DNA of 64,000 bases from Seminavis robusta (Eukaryota; Bacillariophyta; Bacillariophyceae; Naviculales; Naviculaceae). Position 1 is the stretch's first letter. Each line of letters opens with the position of its first letter. A program made the position numbers and the translations under genes. The notes beneath the pieces were generated by a model, which saw only the letters and a list, made by a program, of their open reading frames with translations, made no database searches and had not been told where the DNA came from. Positions 1-9,972 of the stretch are shown piece after piece. Location: assembly GCA_903772945.1 (NCBI GenBank), contig CAICTM010000130.1, positions 46,197-110,196 of the forward strand. Direction: 5' to 3'.

Positions 1-814
1 TTTCATTCCATGGACAACCATTTGCACGTGCCCACTTCAGAATTTCCAACTGTCCTCGTCGAGCAGCACCGGCACATGTCTGTTCATTCCATGGACAGCC
101 ATTTTCACGAGCCCACTTTAAAATCTCAAAATGTCCATTTATAGCAGCATATTCACAAATCTTTTCATTCCATGGACAACCATTTTCATGGGCCCACTTT
201 AGAATTTCCAAGTGTCCAAATTTAGCAGCAGCCTTGCATGTTTGACGATCCCATGGACAACCGTTCTCTCTTAACCATTGGAGCATTTCCAAATGTCCAT
301 GTTTAGCAGCCTTGATAGATGTGTACTCATGCCATGGAAATCCTTGCTGGCGTGCCCATTGCATGACAGTCAGATTTCCAACTATGGCAATTGCATTGCA
401 AACAAGATGGCGACTAGGGTTTTTGCGGCTGGAATTGTCCTTGAGCCAGTATTCTGCACGTGGCAGGTTACAGAATGTTTCGCTGTAAAGAGTGTCGGTG
501 ATTTCTGCAGAGCGTCTGGAAGCCAACAAAGGCGGGCCATCTTTTACCTTTCGAGGATTTTTCTCGAGTTCAATTTTGCAGTATTCTTTGTACAGTTGAT
601 TCATCTTCTTGTTGACAGCTCCTACAAAAGCGTACTGTCCAACACCAACAAGGGGAAGAATGCCTTGGATCCAAATCTCATTCTTGTCCAACAGAAGAGA
701 TTCGATGGGAGGAGACATCTTCTGTTTCTTATTGTTGATGGCACTGCCAATAGCAGCGGCATCAGCACCGCCAGTACTAGCGCCAGTACCAATGCTACCG
801 GTATCAGAAGACAT
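1..814 (-). CDS. Ankyrin-repeat protein, 3' part beyond window
   Basis: Open on the minus strand from an ATG at 814 to the window edge (271 codons, no stop), so the C-terminus is missing. The N-terminal ~45 residues are low complexity (Gly/Ser/Ala/Thr). A conserved segment follows (about residues 50-75) with the pattern ILPLVGVGQYAFVGAVNKKM then LYKEYC, seen again in the gene at 22687. From about residue 150 there are at least five ~26-residue repeats containing GHLEILKWARENGCPWNE-type cores, the divergent ankyrin repeat that is greatly expanded in diatoms. These repeats usually mediate protein-protein binding; no catalytic domain is visible. Partner and pathway are unknown. The reading frame is intact and the family assignment is firm; the function is not. 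Confidence 0.85.
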   Translation of the reverse strand, partial: MSSDTGSIGTGASTGGADAAAIGSAINNKKQKMSPPIESLLLDKNEIWIQGILPLVGVGQYAFVGAVNKKMNQLYKEYCKIELEKNPRKVKDGPPLLASRRSAEITDTLYSETFCNLPRAEYWLKDNSSRKNPSRHLVCNAIAIVGNLTVMQWARQQGFPWHEYTSIKAAKHGHLEMLQWLRENGCPWDRQTCKAAAKFGHLEILKWAHENGCPWNEKICEYAAINGHFEILKWARENGCPWNEQTCAGAARRGQLEILKWARANGCPWNE

Positions 815-1372
815 GATCAACAAGCCGATTGACTATTATAGCTACCAGATAGAGACAGCACGAAACTATTCCTAGTAGCTAGCTAGGAGCCAGATATTTT
901 CCGATGAGAGCAGTGAGAGCTGCACCAGGTCCACGCTAGCACGGTCGGTTTGCCGTCGGCATCTGCTGGAGGGTCAAATGTGCAGCCAAGGCTGTGTTGG
1001 GGTCGGTTACAGTCAGTGTTCGGACCGCTAAGAAGGCTGCAGAGATAATGGAGTTTCCATCTCCTCAGCATGCTGCTTTGATTGGTCCACGTCAAGATCC
1101 ACGATCCAATTGAAATCGCGAACTCCAAAGGGTATCGTATCTTTGGCCTTCTTGGGAAGGATGAGGACAACAACCAACAGCCACCCTCCCGCAAGAGATC
1201 CCGTCATCGAGATGACGACGACATTTATTTATTTCAGGGTAGCAGCAGCAGCAGCAATAGCAAGCAAGAGATTCAGCCATCATATTCGGTTATCCAACTT
1301 AAAACCAAAAGGGTATCCTCTAACAACAAATTAATTAATTAATTTAAAAAGATATCGAACGACAAGGGTAGC
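815..1372. other. Intergenic, divergent promoter region
   Basis: This lies between two divergently transcribed genes, so it must contain both promoters. A TAGCTAGCTAGG palindromic run sits at about 875-886. Small open frames on both strands (for example 1082-1342 +) show no recognisable domain or repeat and I do not call them genes. No convincing TATA box was identified. Confidence 0.5.
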
Positions 1373-2737
1373 ATGCAAGCAGCATCTATTTCCACCTCCG
1401 AGCAGCCCAAGATGTCTACTACTGGATCGACAACTAGCAGTACTCCAGGCGGCGGCGGTAGCAAGACGACCAAGACCAAGCCTGGATTTACGTCTTCTAC
1501 AAATAATCAAATGAAAGGAGGAGAATTGCGAGCATCCGTCCTGAGTGTCTACGATTTGCCCACCCGCGATCAACCCTCCCATGTCAGTATCAGTGCCTGT
1601 GGGGCCACCGTCACAACGGCCGCTCCCACGTCCCGTCACAAGGATCGCAACAGTTTCAAATTCACGGGTGCCACCAGTACGGATCTGGTACTCAAAGCCA
1701 AAACACTAGAGCAACTCTACAAGAGCCATTTTCAAGTGGAAGTCGTCTACGAAACCAAACCGTGGCTCAACTTGTTTGCGTCCTACAAAATGAGTCAATT
1801 GAATGTTTGGGAATCTACCTGGTTGGTACTCGACTTGGAACAAGCCGCTCAAGCCACTCAAGTCGCTACTACCGATGCGGCATCGTCGTTGCCGGATTCG
1901 AATAGTGGTTTGATGGAAGATTTGCCACCCACCATTCGCATCAAGGTCCAATTGCGAGGCCCTTATCGACCCGAAATTGCGGCTCTTCTCGGCGTCGCTC
2001 AGACATGGTTTGGCTTTATGGATCAAGTCGAATCCAGTGTCATTACGTTGGGAGAAAAAACTCCCAATTTGCCCGCCAATAAAGGACTCTTGCTCATTCC
2101 TGCCGTGCCCATGGCCACGGCTGCGGTCGTCTTGACACCCATTTTGACGGGACTCTGTGTCGTTTTCTTGCCCATTTTTGTGCCCGTCTTGGCGGCCCTC
2201 TTGACAGTGGGCGCCTGCTTGACGGGCACTGGATTGGTGTTGTATGGGAGCACCAGTGGTGGACGGCAACATGTCGCCCACATGCTGGAACCGGCCGCCC
2301 AACATATGCTTGCCACCCAATCGGGACAATCCTTATTGTACGAAACTGGTCCGCGACCAAGTCCCGTCAGTGTCGCCCGCGTCGTGCTACCACAAGGCAT
2401 GTGGGGACGACTCGCCGTCAGTTTGGCCGTCGATGCCATTGGATCTGCCTCGTATCTGGTTCCCGTGGTGGGAGAAGTCACGGATGTGGCATGGGCACCG
2501 TTGCAGACTTGTTTGATCATCGCCATGTACGATACGACCACACCGCATTTGAAATATCTCAGTTTTGCCGAAGAAATCTTGCCGTTTACTGATTTTGTCC
2601 CATCGGCCACTATTGGATGGGCGGCTCAGTTTGGACCGCAATTGTTGCTGCAAAATGGTAAACCAGCGGCCGCAGCAACGACAACGAATGCCAGTGGCGT
2701 ACCGACCCAACTCATGGTGCCAGTCAAGAAGGATTAG
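1373..2737 (+). CDS. C2-like domain membrane protein, function unknown
   Basis: A single intact exon of 454 codons. Residues 1-45 are Ser/Thr/Gly-rich and probably disordered. Residues ~50-170 resemble a C2 domain: the opening LRASVLSVYDLP is the usual first C2 strand, followed by alternating strands ending near WLNLFASYKMSQLNVWEST. A polar linker leads to a strongly hydrophobic stretch at ~240-297 (two likely membrane helices, Pro- and Gly-rich) and weaker hydrophobic segments at ~345-395. This suggests a membrane-anchored C2 protein, for example one at lipid contact sites, but I do not recognise the exact family and no Asp cluster for calcium is obvious. The ATG at 1373 is the first in frame; a second Met at codon 14 is an alternative start. 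Confidence 0.75.
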   Translation: MQAASISTSEQPKMSTTGSTTSSTPGGGGSKTTKTKPGFTSSTNNQMKGGELRASVLSVYDLPTRDQPSHVSISACGATVTTAAPTSRHKDRNSFKFTGATSTDLVLKAKTLEQLYKSHFQVEVVYETKPWLNLFASYKMSQLNVWESTWLVLDLEQAAQATQVATTDAASSLPDSNSGLMEDLPPTIRIKVQLRGPYRPEIAALLGVAQTWFGFMDQVESSVITLGEKTPNLPANKGLLLIPAVPMATAAVVLTPILTGLCVVFLPIFVPVLAALLTVGACLTGTGLVLYGSTSGGRQHVAHMLEPAAQHMLATQSGQSLLYETGPRPSPVSVARVVLPQGMWGRLAVSLAVDAIGSASYLVPVVGEVTDVAWAPLQTCLIIAMYDTTTPHLKYLSFAEEILPFTDFVPSATIGWAAQFGPQLLLQNGKPAAAATTTNASGVPTQLMVPVKKD

Positions 2738-3828
2738 GACAATTGTCTGACAAGAAAGCAAAATGGCACCCACAGCGATGAGTCCATTTGTTGTCGTCAA
2801 GGCACCCAAGAAAGCTCTGTACAGCGCAAGATTTCTTCTGCAGGCCGGCTGACCTGGCTAGCTAGGAGAGATGCCAAAGAGAAGGAACTTGGTGCAATAC
2901 GAACAGAATGTGCAAATTCCCAGCCGCTCAACCACACTTTACTGCTACATACATAAGTAAGTTACCTTACCAGATAATAGTTTCGTAATATTAATAATCA
3001 ATCATCACAGGAAATAGTGGATTAGATACGGCACTGAGAACATAATGAAGTTTTGCGGTTGCTTCGATGTTGCAAGCGCCGAACAACGGCCGCAAGTTGC
3101 AATGTAAACGAACGTCTTGGTGTTGTAGGCCGAATCGCTTCGCGATTCCCTTCGGGCGACGGACTCCTACCTTCTTCGGTCGGAAGTGTGAAAGCATGTG
3201 TCTGGGGCAAAGCTGGTTGGTTGTTGGCTGTCTCTCAGTCCCGCGAGACTGAGGGGAGAGCCACCAACGCTTGAGCTGGTCAGAACAGAGCCCCAGGAGA
3301 GACATGACACAGACTCGTGATTGAGTCTGGGAATGGACTCTCCTGACCACCACCCAGGCATGGGCCACCACACAAAGAAAAAACAGAGGTGGTTCAAGCC
3401 GAGGCCCAGAGAAGCGAGGAGAAAGAAAAAAGCAGCAAAGAGATCTGGGAATAATGGGGTCGGGTCAAATTTGAATCAGAAGGAAAAAAACACTCCCGGT
3501 TCCACGGGTCACTAACCGTCATGTGGTTTGAATCAGATCTCGTTACCTGACACCATTGCTGACATATATAGTGTCTTGTAGACATGCGTCAGGTGGGGGG
3601 GAGCAGACTTGGTATTTAATGAAAATATACCTTTCTTGCCATACCCCCTCTTTTGCATATGTAATGTTGTGTTCTTCGGACGTTTGCTTCATTTAATAAA
3701 CAGTCATCATGATGGTGGGCTCGCTGGAATCTGGAATCGAACCGAAGACCATTGACATCCATTCAGCCAGCAATGATAGGCCCAGAAAGGGGACCTCAAC
3801 CAGGATCCAACTGTACTTGGAATTGGGC
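2738..3828. other. Intergenic, no gene recognised
   Basis: I see no supported gene. A GCTAGCTAGG motif sits near 2857. Short open frames on both strands at 3022-3585 have no family resemblance and overlap each other in antisense. The right part (from about 3700) probably belongs to the decayed retroelement that continues on the minus strand; no LTR end could be fixed. Confidence 0.4.
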
Positions 3829-4326
3829 TCAGAGAGGGGACCCTGCACAGTCAATAGCCTCGTATTGGGAGGTACCGTAAGCAAACTGTGAGAAATCCTG
3901 ATCACTGGGTGGGAAGATTGTTTCTCCATCGTCGAGTGCGGGCATTGGAGGATCCGCTTCGTTGGGTACGTCGAGGAGGTCCACCGGCGTCGTCGTAGTC
4001 TCACGAGTGGTTTGTGTTTGGTTGTCCTCGGATCCATCAGAGAGATATACAAAGGGCTGCCAGTTGGGATCAATCTCTGGCTCGCTGAACAACATTTCGT
4101 GGGAGTAGGACTCGTAGGATGAGCGATCAACCTCGTGAACTCGTACCTCACGTGTAGCCGTATTGGCCGGCTGTGATAGGACGGACGCGATGTCACCAGC
4201 GAAGGACGGTGGCGTTGAATGCGTCTTGTTGCACGCGAGCTGCAACAGGTCGGTGTCCATCTTGTTGGACTTGGTTTGGTGCGAGGACACTTCTAGGTTG
4301 CCTGCTCGTGGCGTGGTGTTGCCCAC
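3829..4326 (-). pseudogene. Retroelement fragment downstream of gag
   Basis: A 165-codon open stretch on the same strand as, and just downstream of, the gag-like ORF at 4501-5721, in a different frame. It is acidic and Asp/Ser/Thr-rich with no Cys-His knuckle and no protease Asp motif I can recognise. It is best read as the C-terminal part of the gag polyprotein, or the gag-to-protease linker, of the same element, separated by a frameshift or a stop. No integrase or reverse transcriptase follows on this strand, so the element is truncated. Confidence 0.45.
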
Positions 4327-4500
4327 GTCGAGGAAGTCATGGGAGTTGACTGAGCGGGATGGGCGTGATTGCCCAGAGTTGTGTTGACTACGTCGAACAG
4401 CTAAGTCAGCCGTGTAGTCAAGGATGCTCTTCTTGCTCAGAGATATTATCCCATGCCTCTTGATCCGACTTGGATAACGACCGCCATGTGGTTGCGTTCA

Positions 4501-5721
4501 TCATGACCTTGCGCGGACCACGAGTGTCTGGACCTCCACTGGTGTATCCATATCGTGGACGAACGCCTCATAGGCGTTGTCACAGGTTTCCGCTGTACCA
4601 TCATCGAAGAGAATTTCGTGTTGGTAGGTGCGGCGACGAGCATTGCTTCGAGAGCGTGTGGACGTTGCATGATTTGCACTGTCATGCAGTTGTGCTTGCT
4701 CGAGAAGGGCTGCTCGGTATTGCTCGAGTGTATACTGGGAGGTGTCTCCTGCGGCTTTCTTGGTTTGCAGTGCGAGACGTCGTACGGGAGCGAGATTTGG
4801 TGCCTTGGAGATTGAGCGTTCCAAGAAACGTGCTCCCTGCTGGTCAGTGTATGGCTCGTCGCTGATCTCATTGTACTGCCGAAATTGTTCGAGGAAGTTG
4901 GAGATGAAACCAGCTTGGGACCCTCTCCATACACCTTCTGCGATATCAGCGGAGGTGAGATAACACGAAATCTTATCCGAGCGCAGGGTTGCGACCATGG
5001 ACTTGGAGTAATATTCGTCAATTGCCTTCCAGATCGCACGAGTGTCCTTGTTGGTTTCGTTGGCAAGGACGACAGATCGCGCCTGTGCTTCTTGGAAGAT
5101 GTCTTCGAAGGTCTTGTACATCCATTCTCGTTGTTTCTCGTCTAGTTCGACGTTGGTGACCGTGAAGTCAGAATCAATGAGGTGGGAGAGACCTTGAGAC
5201 TTGAGCGTGTTGAGGAAGTTCTTCCTCCATTTGATGAAGGCTGATTCGTCGCGAAACTCTCTGAACTCCGAGCGGACGGGCTTGTTGTTCTTGTCCCAAA
5301 GTGCGATTGCACGCTCCCCATCGGTCATCGTGGCATCGCTACGTCTCATTTGCCGCCATGGGACGATTTCGCCGTGTGGCTGGAAGAGTCCAACTCTGAA
5401 AGCGTCGAGCGCGGTGGCCGTCAGTGATACGATGCGGACGGGTGCTTTCTTCTTGAACGACCAATGGTGATACATCTGTATCGCCGCGAGCAGTAGCTTC
5501 TTCCTGGTGAGAGGTACTGGTCTTGGAGCGCTGTTGGTGTCGTTGGAAGCTTGGAGCTCCATAACTTCATCTTTGGTGAAAAGGAGGAGATCCATCCATC
5601 CATCGATTCCTTGTTCAGACAGTGCGATGCGCATGTGAGATGCATTGTACCCTGTGTTGGAAGCGTCTTCGCCGCATAGGTTGCATAGGACATGCTTGAG
5701 CCTGGCTGGTTCATCGGCCAT
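4501..5721 (-). CDS. gag: Copia-type retrotransposon gag-like protein
   Basis: An intact 406-codon ORF. The N-terminus has a CNLCG-type segment and an EQGIDGWMDLLLF motif. The middle (about residues 130-300) has the helical architecture of UBN2/gag-like capsid proteins of Ty1/copia elements: FREFRDESAFIKWRKNFLNT, then helices through WKAIDEYYSKSM and FISNFLEQFRQYN. The C-terminus is Arg- and Ser-rich followed by an acidic stretch. Proteins like this are known from diatom CoDi elements. Cap and pol are not in one frame here, and pol-like sequence nearby (6190-8286) is on the opposite strand, so this gag belongs to a different or rearranged copy. It is unlikely to be an autonomous element. Confidence 0.7.
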   Translation of the reverse strand: MADEPARLKHVLCNLCGEDASNTGYNASHMRIALSEQGIDGWMDLLLFTKDEVMELQASNDTNSAPRPVPLTRKKLLLAAIQMYHHWSFKKKAPVRIVSLTATALDAFRVGLFQPHGEIVPWRQMRRSDATMTDGERAIALWDKNNKPVRSEFREFRDESAFIKWRKNFLNTLKSQGLSHLIDSDFTVTNVELDEKQREWMYKTFEDIFQEAQARSVVLANETNKDTRAIWKAIDEYYSKSMVATLRSDKISCYLTSADIAEGVWRGSQAGFISNFLEQFRQYNEISDEPYTDQQGARFLERSISKAPNLAPVRRLALQTKKAAGDTSQYTLEQYRAALLEQAQLHDSANHATSTRSRSNARRRTYQHEILFDDGTAETCDNAYEAFVHDMDTPVEVQTLVVRARS

Positions 5722-6189
5722 CTTGATGGAGGTGTGGCAGTGCGTAACTGCGACTAGTTAATCTGCTAACGTGAGGAAATACTACTTGAATAGAGGGATC
5801 TTGTAGAGGTAGCTACCACCCAACGAGATCAGCTGCAACTATTCAAGACGAGTGCAAAGTAAATGCAAAGTTCGCTTCTTAGTAATTCATAATCTGTGTT
5901 GTGAGCTTTGATTGATGCGATCAGTAAAGCTAGTTCGTAGCGTGTTAGATCAATGCATCGTGGTAGTTGATCTTGATTCATACGGAAGTCAACGTGGTAT
6001 CTGCGGGAAACCGTTCGTTGGCAGGATGCTTTACTCCTGTCGAATACTCCAGTTTGCCGTGTCCTTTGGTTTCGTTGAGAACGTGTTCTTGCCAGCGTTC
6101 TCTGTTCCATCGTGTTGACTCATAAAGCATGACTCAATCTACTCACCGATACTCTGAGTCGTGGGAGGAACTGTAACGCTTTCACTGTC
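5722..6189. other. Junction between opposed retroelement remnants
   Basis: This separates the start of the minus-strand gag from the plus-strand pol fragment. It probably holds gag leader or LTR sequence on the left side and truncated pol on the right. I compared it by eye with the sequence after 8350 and saw no clear inverted LTR copy. No independent gene is supported. Confidence 0.35.
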
Positions 6190-8286
6190 GAACCAGCCAA
6201 TTAGCCTATCGTTGAGACGGTAGAGGAACCGGAACCTACAACAGACCAACAGCCCATGGAACAGACCCCAGGAGTAGGTGTTCGAGCCCAAGTGGCACCT
6301 GAGCAGACGCCAGAAGTGCACAGGCCCAGTAGGATGGGGACACAAGCAAAGGAATCGTATATTCCTAGCTTCTCCGGAAAGAAGTATGAGACGACCAACG
6401 TCCATACGAATGAACGTGTTTTGCACCCAGATGCACACATGTTCTATACACAGGTAGAGGAAGAGCCTTATGTGGTAGCAGCCATCATGACACAGTTGTC
6501 ATTGAAGGCTGGGCTCAAGGAGTGGAAGGACAAAACGCACGATGCAGCCTTTGCCGAGATGAAACAGTTACATCTCAGGGACACCTTCCGTCCAAAGAAA
6601 TGGAAGAACTAAGCGAAAAGGAACGCAAGAGTATCCTAGAGTCAAACCTGTTCCTAAAGTTGAAACGGGACAGGAAGATCAAAGGCCGAGCGGTTGCCGG
6701 AGGCAACAAACAGCGTGACTTCATCTCCAAGGAAGACGCAAGCTCGCCAACAGTGTCGACAGAAGCAGTACTACTCTCCTGCATAATCGATGCTGAAGAG
6801 GAAAGGGACGTTGCAGTCATTGACATCCCGAACGCCTTCGTCCAGTTCTACTCTCCTGCATAATCGACGCTGAAGTGGAAAGGGACGTTGCAGTCATTGA
6901 CATCCTGAATGCCTTTATCCAGACACGAGTCGAGGATGAAAAAGATATGGTAATCATTAGAGTAAGAGGAGTACTAGTAGACATGCTGGTTAAAATTGCC
7001 CCAGATGTCTACAAACCGTTCGTGACAACGGATAAGAGAGGCAACAAGCAGTTGCTACTGCAATGCTTGAACGCCATCTATGGTACCATGGTAGCCAGTC
7101 TACTATACTACCGCAAGTTCCGGAAGACGATGCTCCGGAACGGATTTACAATTAATCCCTACGATCCATGTGTAGCCAACAGAATGGTACACGGCAAGCA
7201 ACAGACAGTCTGCTGGCATGTAGACGACTGTAAGCTCAGCCACAAGGATTCGAAGGTGAACAACCAGCTGATCCAAGTGCTTCATGATGAATATGAAAGC
7301 ATATTTGAGGACGGCATTGGAGAGATGACGGTGAGCCGAGGAAAGGTCAACACGTATCTAGGCATGGCCATAGACTTCACGACAAAGGGTCAATGCAATG
7401 TGCCAATGTACAAGTACGTTGACAAAATCCTGGAAGCCTTCGAGAAGGCAGCACCAGATGAAGGGGGCACGAAGACTAGAAGTAGTGCAGCTCCGAAAGA
7501 CCTATTCACAGTAGACGAATCCTGCAAGAAGCTCCCAACAAGCAAAGCAGACGCCTTTCACAGCCTGGTGGCTAAGGTGTTGTTCGCTACGAAGAGAGCC
7601 CGACCAGACACAGGTACGGCGATATCGTTCCTCACGACTAGAGTCAAGGAACCGGATAGGCAGGATTGGGATAAACTAGTCCACCTCATACAGTACATTA
7701 GGCGTACTAGAAAACTATCATTAGTTCTCAAAGCCGACGGAAGCGGCATATTAAAATGGTATGTTGATGGTTTTTTCACAGTCCATCCAAACATGGGGGT
7801 CATACCGGAGGTGGTTTGACCATGGGCACCGGTTACCCATTATCGACTTCGAAGAAACAGAAGTTGAACACGAGAAGCTCGACTGAGAGCGAACTCGTAG
7901 CAGTTGATGACCTGATGCTATCGATCCTTTGGACGAGGCAGTTCCTATGGGAGCAAGGTTATGTAGTTAAAGAAACTATAGTCTATCAGGACAACAAGAT
8001 TGCCATACTTCTAGAAAAGAATGGCAAAGCTTCTAGTAGTAAACGAACGAAGCACATCAACATTAGGTACTTCTTTGTGAGCGACAGAGTCGCAAAGAAG
8101 GAGATCAGTGTGGACTGGTGTCCAACTGATGATATGGTTGCGGAGTTCTGGACGAAGCCGAACCAAGGTCGACTGTTCAAACAGAATGTGGACAAGTTGA
8201 TGGGTGTAGTGGAACACTCAGAGCCAGGGCACTCAGTAGGAGGGTCACGGCCAAACAAGAAGGTCCGTTCAAAGAAGGAGCGCTAA
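6190..8286 (+). pseudogene. pol: Decayed copia pol: reverse transcriptase and RNase H
   Basis: Three plus-strand blocks in changing frames make one copia pol 3' half. The first (about 6190-6860) carries the acidic/Pro linker and the start of RT, including the KGRAVAGGNKQR and SPTVSTEAVLLS segments. The second (6875-7819) has the RT core: VIDILNAFIQ for the first catalytic Asp region, a WHVDDCKLSH segment for the [YF]xDD position, and YLGMAIDF. The third (7816-8286) is RNase H: LNTRSSTESELVAVDD, YQDNKIAILLE, and a basic C-terminus. A 77-bp tandem duplication shifts the frame at RT motif A, and a one-base shift around 7795 separates RT from RNase H. Integrase is missing upstream. The element cannot make an intact polyprotein. 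Confidence 0.85.
6771..6924 (+). repeat. 77-bp tandem duplication inside RT
   Basis: Positions 6771-6847 and 6848-6924 are near-identical copies, both beginning CTACTCTCCTGCATAATCGA and ending at the AFVQ/AFIQ codons. The unit is not a multiple of three, so it breaks the RT reading frame exactly at motif A. The copies differ at several bases, showing that the duplication is not recent. Confidence 0.85.
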
Positions 8287-8730
8287 GCAGAGTAAGTAAG
8301 TAAGCATGGTCGACGACTAGGACAAGCTCGACGACCACACGAGTGTGCGTGTTGGGGAATCGCGATTAGGGATTCAACATGTACCTCTGTACTAGAATTT
8401 CACACCAGTAGCAAAACTGGTAGCCCACCCACTTTTTCAGTAGTATCTCAATAGCAACAGTAACAACTAGAAGAGAGCTTAGAGCAACTAACAACGAGCA
8501 GAAGATGACATTCGATTCTGATTCATTCGTAAAATGACTCTCTGCTCGTAAAGTACACTCTACGGAGATTGACTGACTGACTGACTACGGTACACCTAAA
8601 CGACGATCGAGGCGGACTACGTTCGCCTGGCTTCTTCTTGCAGTAGTGCGTGTACCGGTACAACTAACTTATGGATAGGACACTTTCACGTATGTATGTA
8701 ACAAGCAATTCAAAACCGACACTCTGATCA
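8287..8730. other. Possible 3' LTR of the pol remnant
   Basis: From 8350 the sequence begins TGTTGGGGAATCGCG, the kind of TGTTGG start common in copia LTRs, 63 bp after the RNase H stop. A short imperfect inverted repeat (gaatcgcgattagggattc) follows. I could not find a matching 5' LTR in the window, so the right end of the LTR is not defined. A (GACT)n run lies near 8570. No gene is seen. Confidence 0.35.
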
Positions 8731-8958
8731 TCAGGGCTCAAACCCGCCAGGGAGCCAATCCAACCAGCCTTTCGTCTTCTTCTTCGTTTGGGCGGATTTT
8801 GCCTCGGCTGCCGCCACAGCCTCGGTAGAACCAGAACTTCCACCACCGCAGACGCAGCAGGCTTCGTTGGCGGTTGTACCATCAACGGCACTAGCCACCA
8901 TGTCCGAGCCTCCAAACGTAGTACATCTGCCATCCAATTCGTACCAAGAGCAATCATC
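8731..8958 (-). pseudogene. Cys-rich C-terminal exon or gene fragment
   Basis: The minus strand reads, after a possible splice acceptor (gggcacag at about 8959-8966), a Cys-rich module with the pattern DDCSWYE, then GRC, then ANEACCVCGGG, followed by an Ala/Lys-rich tail and a stop. The AN-x-ACCxCGGG signature recurs at the end of extracellular Cys-rich modules in diatom proteins, to my knowledge. The frame is closed by a stop at about 8977-8979, and I could not find an upstream exon within the next 600 bp. It is either the last exon of a gene with a distant upstream exon or an orphan fragment. Function unknown. Confidence 0.45.
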
Positions 8959-9972
8959 CTGTGCCCCATCGGTAAACTAGAGAGCTTAGTGAATCTAACA
9001 CCATTATAGTAAATCAACCTGCTTTGCATTCTTTTGTTGTTGTTGGGGTAAAAGGAGTAATCTTCAATGCGGTGGAATTGCTTTGCTCTTACATATGGTA
9101 TCTTTGTCGTCTACGACTAGTACATGTACTATTTCGCTTGTGTTGAAATCTCTAGCTAGGATGCCTGACATGAAGGTATACCGGTAGATGAAGAAACTTC
9201 GGATATGTATAAATGACCAATCTAGATGCTGGGTCCTAACTTCCAGCACAGTCTCAAAGAGCCACAAGACCCATCCACTAGTCAGTTACATTCAGTCATG
9301 AGAACTAGTGACTGAAGGGGGCAGCCCTGAAAAAGAGGAACTTTGTAGAGTAATGGAACTTAAGAAAACGGAACTTAAGTGAGTGTTAACTGTATTAATA
9401 TCGCATTCCTTGAATGCCTGATCTCTAAGCTTTTAATTCGTACGGTGCGGTACGGTGCGTTGCGTTGTGGTACGGTACGATGTGCAGGTACAAAAATTGT
9501 CAACGAAAATTCTCTGCAAGATACAGGGTACTAAAAGACTGTCCACTGATAATTCAGAAGTAATATAGGGTTTGGGGGATGTGTTCAGGAAAAGTGTTCG
9601 GGAGCAGAATTTGAGAGAAGTGAAACCAAATAAATTTGCAGAGGAATGCGATTCTCAGCTTGCATTTTGATCGTACAGTGTGGTGCGGTGCGGTACGGTG
9701 CGCAGGTACAAAAATTGTCAACGAAAATTCTCTGCAAAATACTAAAAGACTGTCCACTGATACTTCAGAGGGAATCCTAATACAACACTAAAATAAGTGT
9801 TCGGGGAAGGTTTTCAGGAGAAGTGTTCGGGAGCAGTGTTTGAGAGAAGTGAAACCAAAATGCGATTCTCAGCTTACCTTTTGAAAATAAGTCGAATTTC
9901 CATAGGTGCTTATTGACACCACTTTGGTAAGAGAGGTGCGGATTGACACCGCCCTTACAATTTGCGTTGAGT
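8959..9972. repeat. Noncoding stretch with two ~216-bp tandem copies (about 9440-9885)
   Basis: About 9440-9665 and 9660-9885 are two diverged direct copies, about 214-218 bp apart. Both contain a (GTACG/GTGCG)-rich run, then GTACAAAAATTGTCAACG, then TAAAAGACTGTCCACTGATA, then a TTCGGGAGCAG segment and ATGCGATTCTCAGCTT. They lie just beyond the 3' end of the BTB gene at 9973. No gene is supported in this stretch. Confidence 0.7.

Noticed and set aside
1706-2610. Long minus-strand frames (207 and 195 codons)
   Set aside because: They lie entirely antisense to the intact C2-like gene and have no protein signature.
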